DNA from: Plectrocnemia conspersa
Taxonomy: Eukaryota; Arthropoda; Insecta; Trichoptera; Polycentropodidae
Assembly: GCA_009617715.1 (NCBI GenBank)
Contig: VTFK01000043.1
Location: forward strand, 62,001 to 126,000
Length of the DNA: 64,000 nucleotides
Direction: 5' to 3'
A program made the translations under genes and the position numbers. Within the stretch, counting starts at the first letter, position 1; each line of letters opens with the position of its first letter. The notes beneath the pieces are model-generated. The model did no database searches. It worked only from the letters and a program-made list of their open reading frames with translations, and was not told the DNA's origin. Positions 51,401 to 63,060 of this stretch are shown one piece after another.

Positions 51401-51559
51401 TTTAAATTTAAATATATTTATGAAATATATTAATATATTTATCATCAGAAACTTTATCGCATCTATAATTTCACATTGCAAATTTGATAGTAGAAATGGC
51501 TGGATGGTATTTTTTTTATTATTAAAATGCATTTTTATATTAAATGTATATATTTTACT
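45401..51559. other. Non-coding stretch with several GC-elevated islands
   Basis: The TCGTCGTATATATATTAGATTTT motif repeats at about 45517 and 45565. A TA-rich run lies at 46916-46942. GC-elevated islands occur at about 46390-46820, 47340-47750, 48150-48550, 49050-49350 and 50850-51290. The 48150-48550 island contains GACGTCATTA (CRE-like) and ACCACCATCTAACGATC, with a 61-codon frame that matches nothing I know. A good acceptor, TTAGTTTTTCCACAG at about 47535, is followed by only a weak donor. No gene can be supported. Confidence 0.4.
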
Positions 51560-52620
51560 CCTTCTGCTTCTTCCCAGAAACTAGACACTTGAGATAGGAA
51601 AAATGAAAATATGATGTACGAAGTCTCCTACGTCTTTTTTTAAATAATTAGCATAAAATTAAAAAATATTTAGTCAAAGTAATTGTTAAGCACAAAGCAC
51701 GGAGCACCAGTCATCAAACTGAGAAATTTATTTTAGAATCTCTCAAGAATGTTGATATTATATATAAAGGTCACACCATAATTCTGAGCTCCATAATACG
51801 ATGCTAGTTTTTAGATATAATATGATTTTGTTTTTCAATGACAAGCCTGAATCTGGTCCTGTGTGCCAGGACTGCTTGCGAAGTTTCCTTTTGTTCCAAA
51901 TATGAGTTTTCCAGGTCCAGATAAATTCCAATATATTTGGTGGAGCTCCCTCGTGTTCTCTTATGTTTATCGTAACATGGATTGCTTTAGTTTCATTATA
52001 TCTGATTCGCCATTTAGAAAGCTAAGCTTGGACTTTTAAGAAATGATTTTGCTGTCTCTTTGATACTATTTTTGGGTCAATATCATATGCTATTATTGTA
52101 ATGTCGTCGGCAAACATGAAAATTCTTGTTAAGATTGTTTGAAGAAAATCTATGCTATATAACAAATACAGAATCAGTCCAAGAACGCTGCTCTAAGGAG
52201 CACTCTATAATATTAAGGGTTTTGTGTATAATTCAAACCTTATTTGAAAATGTCCGTTTTTCAGGTAATATTGTAATATTAAGAATATGTGTTGAAGCAG
52301 TATCTTCATTTTGTAAAGTAGGCTAGGATGCCACACTTAAGATTACATTTAGTAATTTTTAATAGTTTATTTTTTAATATTTTTGTCATAACTAATAAGA
52401 TACTTGTCGGTTTTTAGTAGGCATTGTCATCTGATTCTTTACCTGGTTTCAGTAAAATTATAATTTGAGCAACCTCATATTGGGTTAGAATTTTTTTTCT
52501 AATTACCAAATTGAATATGCTCATTAATCTGACGACTTGCACTTTTAGCAATTATTTTATCACTTTGACGATTATCATAAGTCCAGTTATTTTATATAAT
52601 GCAAGAGTAAGTAAAATGCA
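51560..52620 (-). mobile_element. Jockey-clade LINE remnant, family A copy 3 (longest)
   Basis: From high to low coordinate the minus strand shows LITG-like and SIFNLVIRKK segments, then VAQIIILLKPGKESDDNAY (reverse-transcriptase domain 1). After a deletion in the region normally holding the DxxxAFD and GVPQG motifs come FMFADDITIIAYD with an intact FADD box (about 52103-52116), KWRIRYNETKAIHVT, a YIGIYLDLENS/TWKTHIWNKRK stretch split by a frameshift, SLKNKIILYLKT, and LWCDLYI-NINILERF. The lower 150 bp is the 3' untranslated region shared with 41318-41400. Several frameshifts and stops make it inactive. Plus-strand open frames over this region are shadows. Confidence 0.9.
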
Positions 52621-55600
52621 TATATATATTTCGTAATCTAATATTTAAAAATATGTGCACTGCCTCATTAAGCGATCCAAAAACAGCTGATGTAGAAAAT
52701 AAGAGTTGATCTTGAATTATTTTAACAATAATTTAATTGATGTAACAATTGTTGGAATACAACTCCTGTACTCAAAAATTCATACCTATCAATGATTTAG
52801 TGGTAACAATATTTCTACGATGATCTTCTTAATACAAAAATAAAGGTAAAATATTCTTTAATTTTAATGAATTATATATAGGGGAAATTCCTTGCTTAAG
52901 CACTGGTTTCATATTCAGTAAATAATTTTTTAAAAAATCTGGAAAGCTTCGTTTTTGGCACATACCCAGATCTGCAGAATATCATAGACAAAGAATTGTG
53001 CTTATCAATGATTCATATCTAGAATTTTTACTGTTAAACAGCAGATATCCTTTACAAATTTGATTAATTTAAATATTTTTTACCCATAACCAATATGACA
53101 AAGCGCTTATATACTTTCTGTTGTACCTCCTACAACCTGTCGATGATATTTAGAATATAAATGGCACTTGTCATGATTTTTAGAAAAATATTTCTATATC
53201 TTCATATTTATCAAACTTTTATGTTTTTCTTTTATTAATTTAAGTATATTATTTTATTGATAATAATTTATATATAGTATTGCAAAACGTAAACGCTTAT
53301 TAACGAGAATTTGTAAATAAATTATATATGTATTTATCTTTATTGTGTGCTATTTTCAATCTCAAATCACAGTAAAACAATTATTTTTTAATAAGCTCAG
53401 TGATCCTTTGTTGCAATAAAGGCAACGTACTTTTTAATAATTATATTCTATTAAATTTTTATATTAGAATAAAATTTTAACAATGCTTTAAGCATGTATT
53501 ATGTTATACTTATACTCAAGACGCGAAAATTTTAATAAGAGACTAGAATAAAAAACCGTGAAGCATTTAGAGACATGACATGATTGTATAAATATAAATA
53601 TAAGTATTCGAAAAAATTAGAAATTTAATACAATATATAAAAAAAAATAGTTTCGCTATGAATAAACTAATTTGCATATAAGTACATATTAAAAAGCGAT
53701 TTTTAAATATAAATAATCTGAGATACAGTTTAATTCACAAAATAAATTAGTTATTGCAACACAAAGAGGTTAATTTTATAGGGAATGAAAATGGAAGATT
53801 AGTTCATTTTTAATGCCTCTTAAAATATACTTAACTACCATTTATTAACGTAAAACGTTCATTTTCGCATTTAAAATATATTTTTTTACTGCGGGTAAGT
53901 TTAATCAATAATCAACGATAATTTAAATATTTTTTTGTAAAGTATTATCAAAATATATTCAGTAAAAGCACACAATAAAGTTAAATATACGTTGAGCTCG
54001 TAACCGCTGATTATTTGCCATTATGTTTTTGTTAATAAACGACACACATAATAAATTCCAAATATCAGAAAATGGTTATTTATTTTTATTGTTAAATGAA
54101 AATTTAATAATAAATTAAACTATTTTGAATTTTAATCATGATCGTTTTACGATACTAAATAAAGATACTAAAACTAGACTAACTTATTTAAAGTTGTCAT
54201 TGCAAAATTAATTAGTAAAAAAGCGGTATATAAATTTAATGATTAGGTTTATTGATGCAAAAACAATGTACTTATTTCATATTTAAAGACCTTGAAGACG
54301 GCTTTCGTAATTGTTTGATTTTATTAGCGCCATTTTAAAATTAATTGTTTAATAGAGCCGAAAAAATGCAAATAGTTAAGAGCAAGGTCGAGATTTAATA
54401 GAGGATGATTGAACTTTGCCAGTTACTCTTTAATCGTAATGCTTTTATGAAGACATGCGATAAACTTAATTTTTCATTAAATGGTTATATCGTTTTTTTA
54501 GTATATTACTGAACAATACCAAAGGAAAAGCAAAGTAAAATTTGGTTTAATTTCAGATTATACCATATATGGAAAAATACTGAAAAAAATGCGCTTATAA
54601 ATATTTAGATAATGATAAAAATAATTAAATAATGATAATTATAATTAAACAACCGAATTAAATCGTTCGTTAAATTAGTAACTCACAATTATATAAAAGT
54701 AAGTCCTTGCAGGAGTTTTAACTAAAGGATGAAATACCCAGACAGGGAATGTTATACCCCTGCACCTCATTTATGTCGTCAACCAAAATTAAAACTAGAT
54801 TTGTTTGCTTAAATAATACTAATTTAATTAAAATTATTACAAGGTAAAATATACATTTTACAATAGTAAAAGGTTTTGGCTTGACTTGCGTTTTAAATGG
54901 ACCATGCATATTTTTCTTTGTAGTCGCTCATTTAATATTATATATGTAATATATATATAAATAGCTGTATAATGTACCTTTATGTAATATATACATATGT
55001 TTATTATACTAATTAAATCTTAATTGATACAAAGTTTATTTCAAGCTCTATATAATCTAGAAATGCTTCAAAGCGCAAGTTAATTTTGCACGAAGTTTAT
55101 TATACACTTTGCAAATTCACAGAATTTATTGAAATGTTTAGTTGAGGTTGTAGCTTCATCAATTTAGAACTTTCAACCAATGGTCAATTTATTAAGAGTA
55201 TACATATTTTGAGTTTCTACGAAAATAGAATAAAGATAACTTAATGAATATTATGTTATTCGAAAGTCATGCTGATTTTTTAAAATTTTAGAAGTATTTA
55301 ATATTGTTTTAATCTGTACCATTAAAAAAAATGTCTTTTCGCAACTGAACTTATTTTCAATAAAACTTTTTTAAGAAAAATATATTTTTTCTTGATAGGT
55401 TAATCATAATTTGTAAATAAACTATGTTGTGCAAGAAAATCTATAGTAGTATATATTTATTAATAGTAAATTCGCGTGAAATAAATAATACTAGTCGCGA
55501 ATAAAAAAATCAAATGTTTTATTTTATGTAATATAATTAAAACTTAACTTATTTTAATTTACATATGTTATATATCAATTACAGTGTGAATTAAAAATGG

Positions 55601-58600
55601 CTGTTATTATTTTTTACCACCAAATGCAAAATTCTTTTAATTTATCGTTAATTTTAGCTTTTTCTAAAAAGTCTACCACTCATACTTTAGAAAGACGAAA
55701 CATTAAAAATATATTTGACTGAATAGCAGTCAAAAATAAAATTACCAGATGCACAATAATAAGCTGCACTTTATATTATTACTTAAATTATTGTATAAAA
55801 TAATCTACATACTTTTAATATGGGCACTAAATTACACATATGAATCAGTTTATTGTATTTTGGTGTTAAAGATTAAAAATTCTAATTCAATAATTATTTG
55901 TATTATAGATTTTTACTTAGCTTTTAAAAGAAACGCAAACCTTGAACCATCCCTTTTTAAATCTACTGTGTTTAGCATATGCTTTAAGTAAAGTCCTTAG
56001 CAAATAAAAAAGTGATACAATAATTTATGTACGAGTATATTGCGTTTTGGTTCAAAAAAGGAAAAATATGTACAATGGGCTTAAAATACAACGTTCGTTT
56101 TCGTATTCAAAACGAAAGACATATCATTTTCAATAAAGTATGCAACCCTCTGAATAAGGCACACCTTAGCTACATTTTGATATTGTTCCATGAAACACCA
56201 GCGCACGTGTTCCCATTCAACATTAATGCTATCAAAGACACAGGAGCGACCTATTACGTATGAATTTTCGTTCGAGCGCACTCTATACAATATAACGGAA
56301 ATAAATCTTATTACAAAATGGACCGGCTTTGACAACTCCTGGCGAAATCCATAGAGTGCAGTAACATTTTCGCAACAAGGTCGTATGCAATATCTGTAAT
56401 GCATACTCATACATGCTTGCTACTATTGTCCAATGGACCTTTGTTGTGCTTTGTCGTCATTTTGGTAAGTGACTGGAGAAAAAATAGTTAGGTCGGCGGC
56501 ACCACGGACGCTTTTAAGATCCTACTCCATTTCTATTTCTCCAGAGTAGAAACAACGGTAACCACTCTTGTGTTCTTGGCACTCGACTTATTTATTACGA
56601 TCGCTTGGACGCCATCGAAGCCTTCAAGTAGTTTATTTTGAAAATTTATTAGATAGTTGCATTAGCTGAGAGTATAATAATTTACTATTAAATGATAAAA
56701 GGTAGGCAGGGTAAAGAAAAAAGTTCGATTTAAAACGGATTGTATTTGTATAAACAAACATTTTTTTAGCCATTCATATTAACAACATGTTGTATAGACC
56801 AACCGAAATTTAGTTCTTTAAATCTCACTATTGATAACTGTTAAACTTATTTACCTTGTAAAGGCGTACACCTATAGAATTTTTTCTTCATAAACACACA
56901 AAAGCGTAAGCTTCGTACTTTTACATTGCGCTTATATATCTTGATTCAATACAGAACTCAAATTTCTCATCAAAAACATTTTAAAAGCATACGTATGTAT
57001 TCACATTACTGTTTGTTACAGGATTTGTGCCTTACCTTTATATATACAAACATGTTAGTTTTTCATCAATAATGATTCTAAACTCTCTCCGGATACAAGA
57101 AGTTGAATACGAGCCAGATGTAAACCTGATACTGTTATGAATAAAGAGTCACTATTCAGGTTAATCCAAATATATTTTAGGCTTATAAATTATACCATAT
57201 TATTCTAATTTAACATATGAATGCACATCAAAGCTTTCCAGGAAATTAAACTGAATTTCTAACATTATTTATGTAATCTAATTTACTGTTATTCAAATGT
57301 AATTATTATATGATAATATAATTTAAAAGATCCTTTCTCGTATTTTTTAATCTTGAAAGTAAAATTCTCAATTTTCCTTTAAATAATAAAACTTTAAACC
57401 TTGTTACGAACAGCTTTCCACATTAATCTGACCGCTACCAAACTTTTCCACACCTTGACCCACATTTTTTCTAGTCTAAATTGTGATGATCTAAATTAAC
57501 TTGAGTTCATTTAAATACAATATTATTATAACCACAATTATTTTATGACATGAAATAAACAGATTACAATCAAAACCTGATACAACAACTCCCTTGAGTC
57601 TAATTATATCAGTCTGGTTTACAATGAAATATATGTATCACAGCCCCTTAAGCCTCTAAGGATCCTTAATATAATATATTATTATATCAATAAATAATTT
57701 AATCCATCATATTCGTGTAAATAATAAAATAATGGTATAATTTCCAATTAAACTTATTTACTAACCGAATCAAAATTTCATTTAAACAGATTTTTGTTAA
57801 TGTGATCGCCTTATTTTTATTTACGAATTGTAATTAAAAACAATTATTGATTATAATTAGTATTAGCGTTTTATTTTGAGCAAATTACATATATTTACTG
57901 TAATATCCCAACTCGAAAGATCTTAAAAGTATTCAAGGTACTTTTTAAAATATTAAAAAAGTCGATTTCATTATAATTTTCGGGGAGAAAAACAAACTTG
58001 TATTAATTGCAATAATAACATATATTATTAAACACACGACTTTTCGTAAAAAATTGTGCTATTATTTTCTTTTACTATCACTAATGGGTTTTAAATCGTA
58101 CTCATATAGTTTTACTTTTACGTATACATTATTATTACAAAATTGTGTTTAATTAACTATTAAAATCAAATATCTATTTCTCACATTTTTAATTAAATAA
58201 AATAGTATTCTATTAAAGGTTTTACTGTTTGTATCAGTAATTTAGTCTTAATTAAATATTATATTTGAGACTCATCTATATATGTATAATGCATTAAACT
58301 AGACTTGACTGTTTTTTTTTGCACAGATGCTTACATATTTTAATAATAAAATAATAAACTTTCCTAAATAAAATTTTCTATTTAAATAATTTAAATGCTT
58401 GAGTAATAGTATGATGTACCACTCGAGCTTATAATATACGGTATTATTATTAGTAATTTTCATAAGACAGGAATAATTATAAATTTGTAATTGAAATATG
58501 CAAAAAATGTTAATATTGTCTATAAGTAGTAAATAAAGAACGCTTTTTAATAATTTATTATTATTAAAGCATATTTTTTTATTATGATTATTTTTTAATT

Positions 58601-58601
58601 A
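52621..58601. other. Non-coding stretch, GC-elevated block 56.0-56.65 kb
   Basis: AT-rich to about 56050. The block at 56050-56650 holds open frames on both strands (a 78-codon plus frame and a 109-codon minus frame at 56410-56081) with no recognised domain. It also has a donor-like TTTTG/GTAAGTGACTGG at 56464 preceded by an 18-codon frame from ATG 56413. CTGGAGAAAAAATAG (about 56473) and CTATTTCTCCAG (about 56537) form an imperfect inverted repeat. After 56700 the sequence is AT-rich again, with nothing recognised. Confidence 0.4.
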
Positions 58602-58982
58602 TAATCAGGCTTTTTTTGTCGTGTAACATAGTGGAACCTTTTTTTACAGTATGTTAAAAAACTTTGACAATCTGCGTAACATTTCATTTCTTTATTTTTA
58701 CATACATATGAACGCTCGTTGCCGAGCGTTCCCACTGTGACGGCGCCGCCACTATTTTATTGCTTTTGACGTGAATTTTTGACTTCTGAAAAGTGATTTT
58801 GTGTCCTCCTATTGAATAAAATTTGGTTTAAATACAATTTTCAATACTCTCATATCAATAAATCTCTCATATAAGTTTTTAAATTTAATATAAATGATAT
58901 CTAAATATAATTTTTCTTAGTAAAGAGCTTAACAAGAAGTGAGTTCCAGCACTTTTTGAGTTTTAAAAAAAAGCCCTGATTA
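58602..58982. mobile_element. TA-flanked MITE with internal hairpins
   Basis: A 377-bp unit (58604-58980) starts ATCAGGCTTTTTTT and, in reverse complement from the right, starts ATCAGGGCTTTTTTTT. Weaker similarity (AGTGGAACC versus AGTGCTGGAACT) continues about 35 bp in. TA flanks both sides (58602-58603 and 58981-58982), which fits a Tc1/mariner-type insertion. Inside are a perfect hairpin, AACGCTCG-TTGC-CGAGCGTT (58711-58730), and a near-perfect palindrome, GTGACGGCGCCGCCAC (58737-58752). No transposase is encoded. The superfamily assignment is inference, because TA flanks and poly-T ends also arise by chance in AT-rich DNA. Confidence 0.55.
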
Positions 58983-59131
58983 CAATATTGATTTAATTTT
59001 TTATCACTATTATTGGACATACACATAGTAAGTTTTTTAAACTTTTATTTCAAAATATGGTTATAAATACTTATAATAATATTTAAAAAAATAAGTTTTT
59101 AGCCAATTGCTTATAATTTATCGATCAGTAC
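58983..59131. other. Short AT-rich spacer
   Basis: Low-complexity sequence between the TA-flanked element and the SINE-like piece. Confidence 0.4.
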
Positions 59132-59205
59132 TATAGTCATAGACTAAAACCTGAAAGACCTAGGTTTGAATCCCATATGAACCTTTATGTTTTTTAATTT
59201 ATATC
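59132..59205 (+). repeat. tRNA-derived SINE-like fragment, copy 2
   Basis: ACTAAAACCTGAAAGACCTA followed by GGTTTGAATCCCATATGAACC and a T-rich tail aligns with 31.27 kb. GGTTTGAATCC is the best B-box match of the three copies. The A-box region is poor. Confidence 0.55.
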
Positions 59206-62200
59206 ATATCTGAGAGAGCAAATGTAGAAATGATTTTATTTTATAAATAAAATTTTGAGCGATCATTAAAAATTAGATTTTCTGATCTCACGGATAAACA
59301 TCATAATAAGCAATTTAAATTATTATGTTTACAAATGCTACAATAATATTTTACAATACTTTGGCTTATAAAGAATATCATTTATGTATATTAGAAAAAA
59401 GAAAATTATAGTTACACGTGTAGAATATATATTTTAAGTTAGTGTATCTTAAAACGCATTTTTAAACTGAACAATTTAAATTTACGGCAATTTGAAAATA
59501 TTTATTTAATTATCAAATAATAATTTTCTGGATTGCTGCCCAATTATTTATTGAAATGTAGAGCTATCGTGTTAGTGTTTAACTCAGCATCCGTCGGTTG
59601 TGTCAGTATCGGGTGGCGTTGTCGAGTCACTTTGGCCCCTTGTTCCTCGTCTGTCAGCTAAGTAAAATTGTAGAATTTTAAGAGTTTGTCAAGTGAAGTA
59701 TCTGTGTTAAAAGTGCGAGAGTGTCATGTGATTCGTGATGTGAGCAAATGTCACATTTTTATACTGTACACGAATCGGAGCAAATGCATATTTAGAGCCA
59801 ATCACGTAAGTGTTTAGCTTCGCCTCTGATCCGTTTATTTGTAAGAACTTACCTTTTAGGGTGGCGAGTCTCACATTATGAATATCAAATAATTCTGATT
59901 TTTTATTTTTCATCTTTCAGCCAATTCGAATTATCAAGAGATAAGTATTTTAATTTTCATCTGAAAGTTAGCTCTTTGTGGTCAAATAAGACGCGACCAA
60001 GCGTTGCGTTTTTAAAAATGAACTTTTGAATAGCCTTAAGTGAATAGGAGATAAAGCAAATTATGAGCCAATCACGTTACTGTTTAGATATAATCTGAAA
60101 TCCAACTTTTGTAAAAAATTAATTAAAAAGGATAGTCCTAACAATGATTATTTTATGCAAGGAATCAATATTTTTTGTAGACACATTAAAGTGATTTTGC
60201 GTTATTTTATGTGTTATATTGTGTAATCCTAGATGTTTTAACGATTTGTTAAGCCAAAGGCACATTTTCAATGATTATAGTGGAAACCCCTAAATAGTTA
60301 ACGTCAGTCAAAGTGCTTTGAACATTTTACATTTATTATTGATTTATAATATTTGCTTGAAATACCTGATTATATTTATTAAAAAAACAGAAGTATATTG
60401 TTGTAATAATTCATACTATTATTTTTATATTTGTATATTTATTAGTTACATTAAATATTGTTATTTTATTTTAATTGCAATTCGTAATAATTACATTTGT
60501 ATTTGTGTTCTAATAAAATTACAATATTTTATCAGATCACATACATATATATATTATATTATAAAACGCAATGATCGCATGAACGTAAGAAGGTAGCTTT
60601 CTAGATATTGAAAAATAAAAAATAGTTTAATTTACTAATAAATAAATTATACTCTCCATTGATAGTAAAACTGTAGGTAAATTTTAAGTAATTGGAGTTA
60701 TTCAACGGAGACGATACTAGTGAAAATTATTTAATATATTATATGGTAAATACAAGTGTTACTTTTTTGTAGATTAAAATCCATGATAATCCAAATCGTA
60801 TATGGTACATTGTATGCACGATGTACAATCTATTCTCAGCATCAGCGTACAATTTATTATAACAACCATATTTTCGGCAGTTCCTACTATCAGATCACGG
60901 AAGTGCCTCTCCTCTGTCGTGACCCCTTGCATTTTCCCACTTTACACGCGCTGTTTCTAAAAACGCACTCTGCTCCATATTCTTCTCGTTCCCTAGCGCC
61001 TAGTGACGCTTTGCTTCGCTCTGGCCACTCGTATCGATGAACTGTGGTTCTGTACTATTTTTGGTACTCGGCCACGTGACCGTCTGCCACTGAGCTTCAC
61101 GCCGAATCTCGAACAGAAATACTCCGGGAGGAAGAGGGAACGCATCCTGGAGCTGGTGCGTTCCACGAGCTAGGTGTCTTCGAGGTGTCTGATCGTCTTT
61201 GCTAGTGTCGCTTCCTGGGTGGATACGGAAGAAGAACTTATAGTGCTTTCGTGCGGTTCAAGTCAATCTTCCTTGATGATAACAAGGTGTCGTTGATGTG
61301 CTTGTGCATTTATTTAAATAATTTTAAGTATTTTAATTGAATCAGTTATTAATCATTGCGTGTGTGTTATTTTTAATTATTTAATTACTGAATTAAGTAC
61401 AACATTTGTATCGAAATGGATAAATGGTATATTATCGAGAGGTATTAAGTATTCCTAAAAAATTGTAGGGGTTTTATATCAATTTGTATTTAGTCTAGTA
61501 ATACAAATAAAGCTCTTTAAACATATTTATATAATTAATTGCTTGCAATATATATTTTTGCATTTAATAAATCACAAAATAGAAGTGACAGAAAATCTAT
61601 AAAATATTATATCTATTGAACAATAAAATAAGACACATTTTTCTAAAGTATTACATACAATGTTTTACTCAGATGAAAATAAGCACTAGTTTGAATGGTT
61701 TAATTAGTCAATTGTATTTAATCAAACTTTAAAAATAATAATTTTATATTTGTACTATGGTTTTTAAATAACTAACTCATTGGAAAACCAAAGTTCTCTA
61801 ATAAGTTACATTCAAAAACATTGCAATATTTTTTCTTTTCGTACTACATATAAATATGTAGCAAAAAAATCATATGTATTTTATGAGCTCATATAAAATA
61901 TGGTATCAAGATCTCAATGGTTTAATGATAATGAAACACCAAAACATTAAATCTATTTTTTTTAACTATTTTTTTCACACTAAATTAAACTATATAAATT
62001 CTACACGCACTGTAGATTTGTGTAATTAAGATTTATGCGATAAATAAAACATGCAAATAGCGCAATATATATACAAAAGCATCTGCAAACTGCAAATCAG
62101 CAACTGCGCTTAATATTTATGACGTACGATTTGCGCGATTCATACGTGACTTTGAGTCTTTTAGCTTCAACAGCTTTCCATGCTTATATTTTTAAACTTT

Positions 62201-63060
62201 TTGCATACATCGGGAACGAATGATCCATTAAATCTGTGCTAATTTTTGTTGTTCCTGTTTTTTTTTTGAACAAGTGTGTCACGGCCTTCCAAAAATTCTG
62301 AGCTGTCACTACTCTTAAGTGTACACATTGAGATTTGTATGTCAATATAGCTCTTTTTAAATGTTGATATCTAAGTAGATTTATTTGTAGAAATGCTTTT
62401 ACAGCGTAGAAGTGATTTTTGACGATAACGTGTCAGTCAGCATCCGTCGTTTAAAATAAAATGGCGCTTTTAGCATAAACAGTGATGTCATATACTTAGA
62501 CGATGATGCTGAGAAAATTCTAGAGAATATTTTTTTTGGCCAATATGCAAATCCGATTCATTCATGTCGATTTATATATAAAGCAATGATTAGAAGGAGT
62601 TCCCCCTTTTGCGTAGGTAACCAGTTAAAAAAATAATTGCTTCATGTAGGCGTTGAATACAGATAAATATATATACAATTGAATCACTCGTTCATTAGAA
62701 TACTGAAAACCTTTTAATATTTACGTATTTCACATATATCTTGTCATGGTTATATTTTTTAATGTGTCTATTTACGTGCTAATTATATGCTTCTTGTAAT
62801 TTTATGTTTATTAAATCTACTAGATCCCCTGAAACATATAAAAAATATCAAAAAAGAATAATTATTATTTGGAAATAAAAGGTTCTGTAGTAATACGATT
62901 GATTTTTTACTCTAAATCAGTCTTTTAGTTACGTTTTTATGCATATAGACTCAAGACACCATAGCAATTAAACATGAAACAATTATACAATTGTCTCTGT
63001 CATGTGAATATGAAATTAAAATAAAATTTTAATTTTAATATAAAGATCGACTTTATCCTT
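59206..63060. other. Non-coding stretch with GC-elevated segments 59.5-59.95 and 60.85-61.3 kb
   Basis: GAGCCAATCACGT followed by TGTTTAG occurs at about 59795 and 60065, a diverged direct repeat of about 45 bp containing a CCAAT motif. The segment at 60860-61300 is the longest near-balanced-GC stretch at this end, with a 94-codon plus frame (60756-61040) ending in a Ser/Leu-rich run and no known domain. It is followed by AT-rich sequence with AATAAAGC near 61506. It could be an untranslated exon or a transposon leader. The remainder is AT-rich. Confidence 0.4.

Noticed and set aside
52126..52326. Plus-strand open frame over 52.1-52.3 kb
   Set aside because: It is a shadow of the LINE reverse transcriptase encoded on the minus strand.
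56081..56410. 109-codon minus-strand open frame, with a YVIG-containing stretch loosely like one at 59.8 kb
   Set aside because: The peptide similarity is short and not supported at nucleotide level, and no domain is recognisable.
59850..59913. Minus-strand 21-codon frame ending AAAAG/GTAAGTTC, a possible start exon
   Set aside because: The donor is good, but the frame is Lys/Asn-rich and continues past the donor into the diverged CCAAT repeat. There is no acceptor or partner exon.
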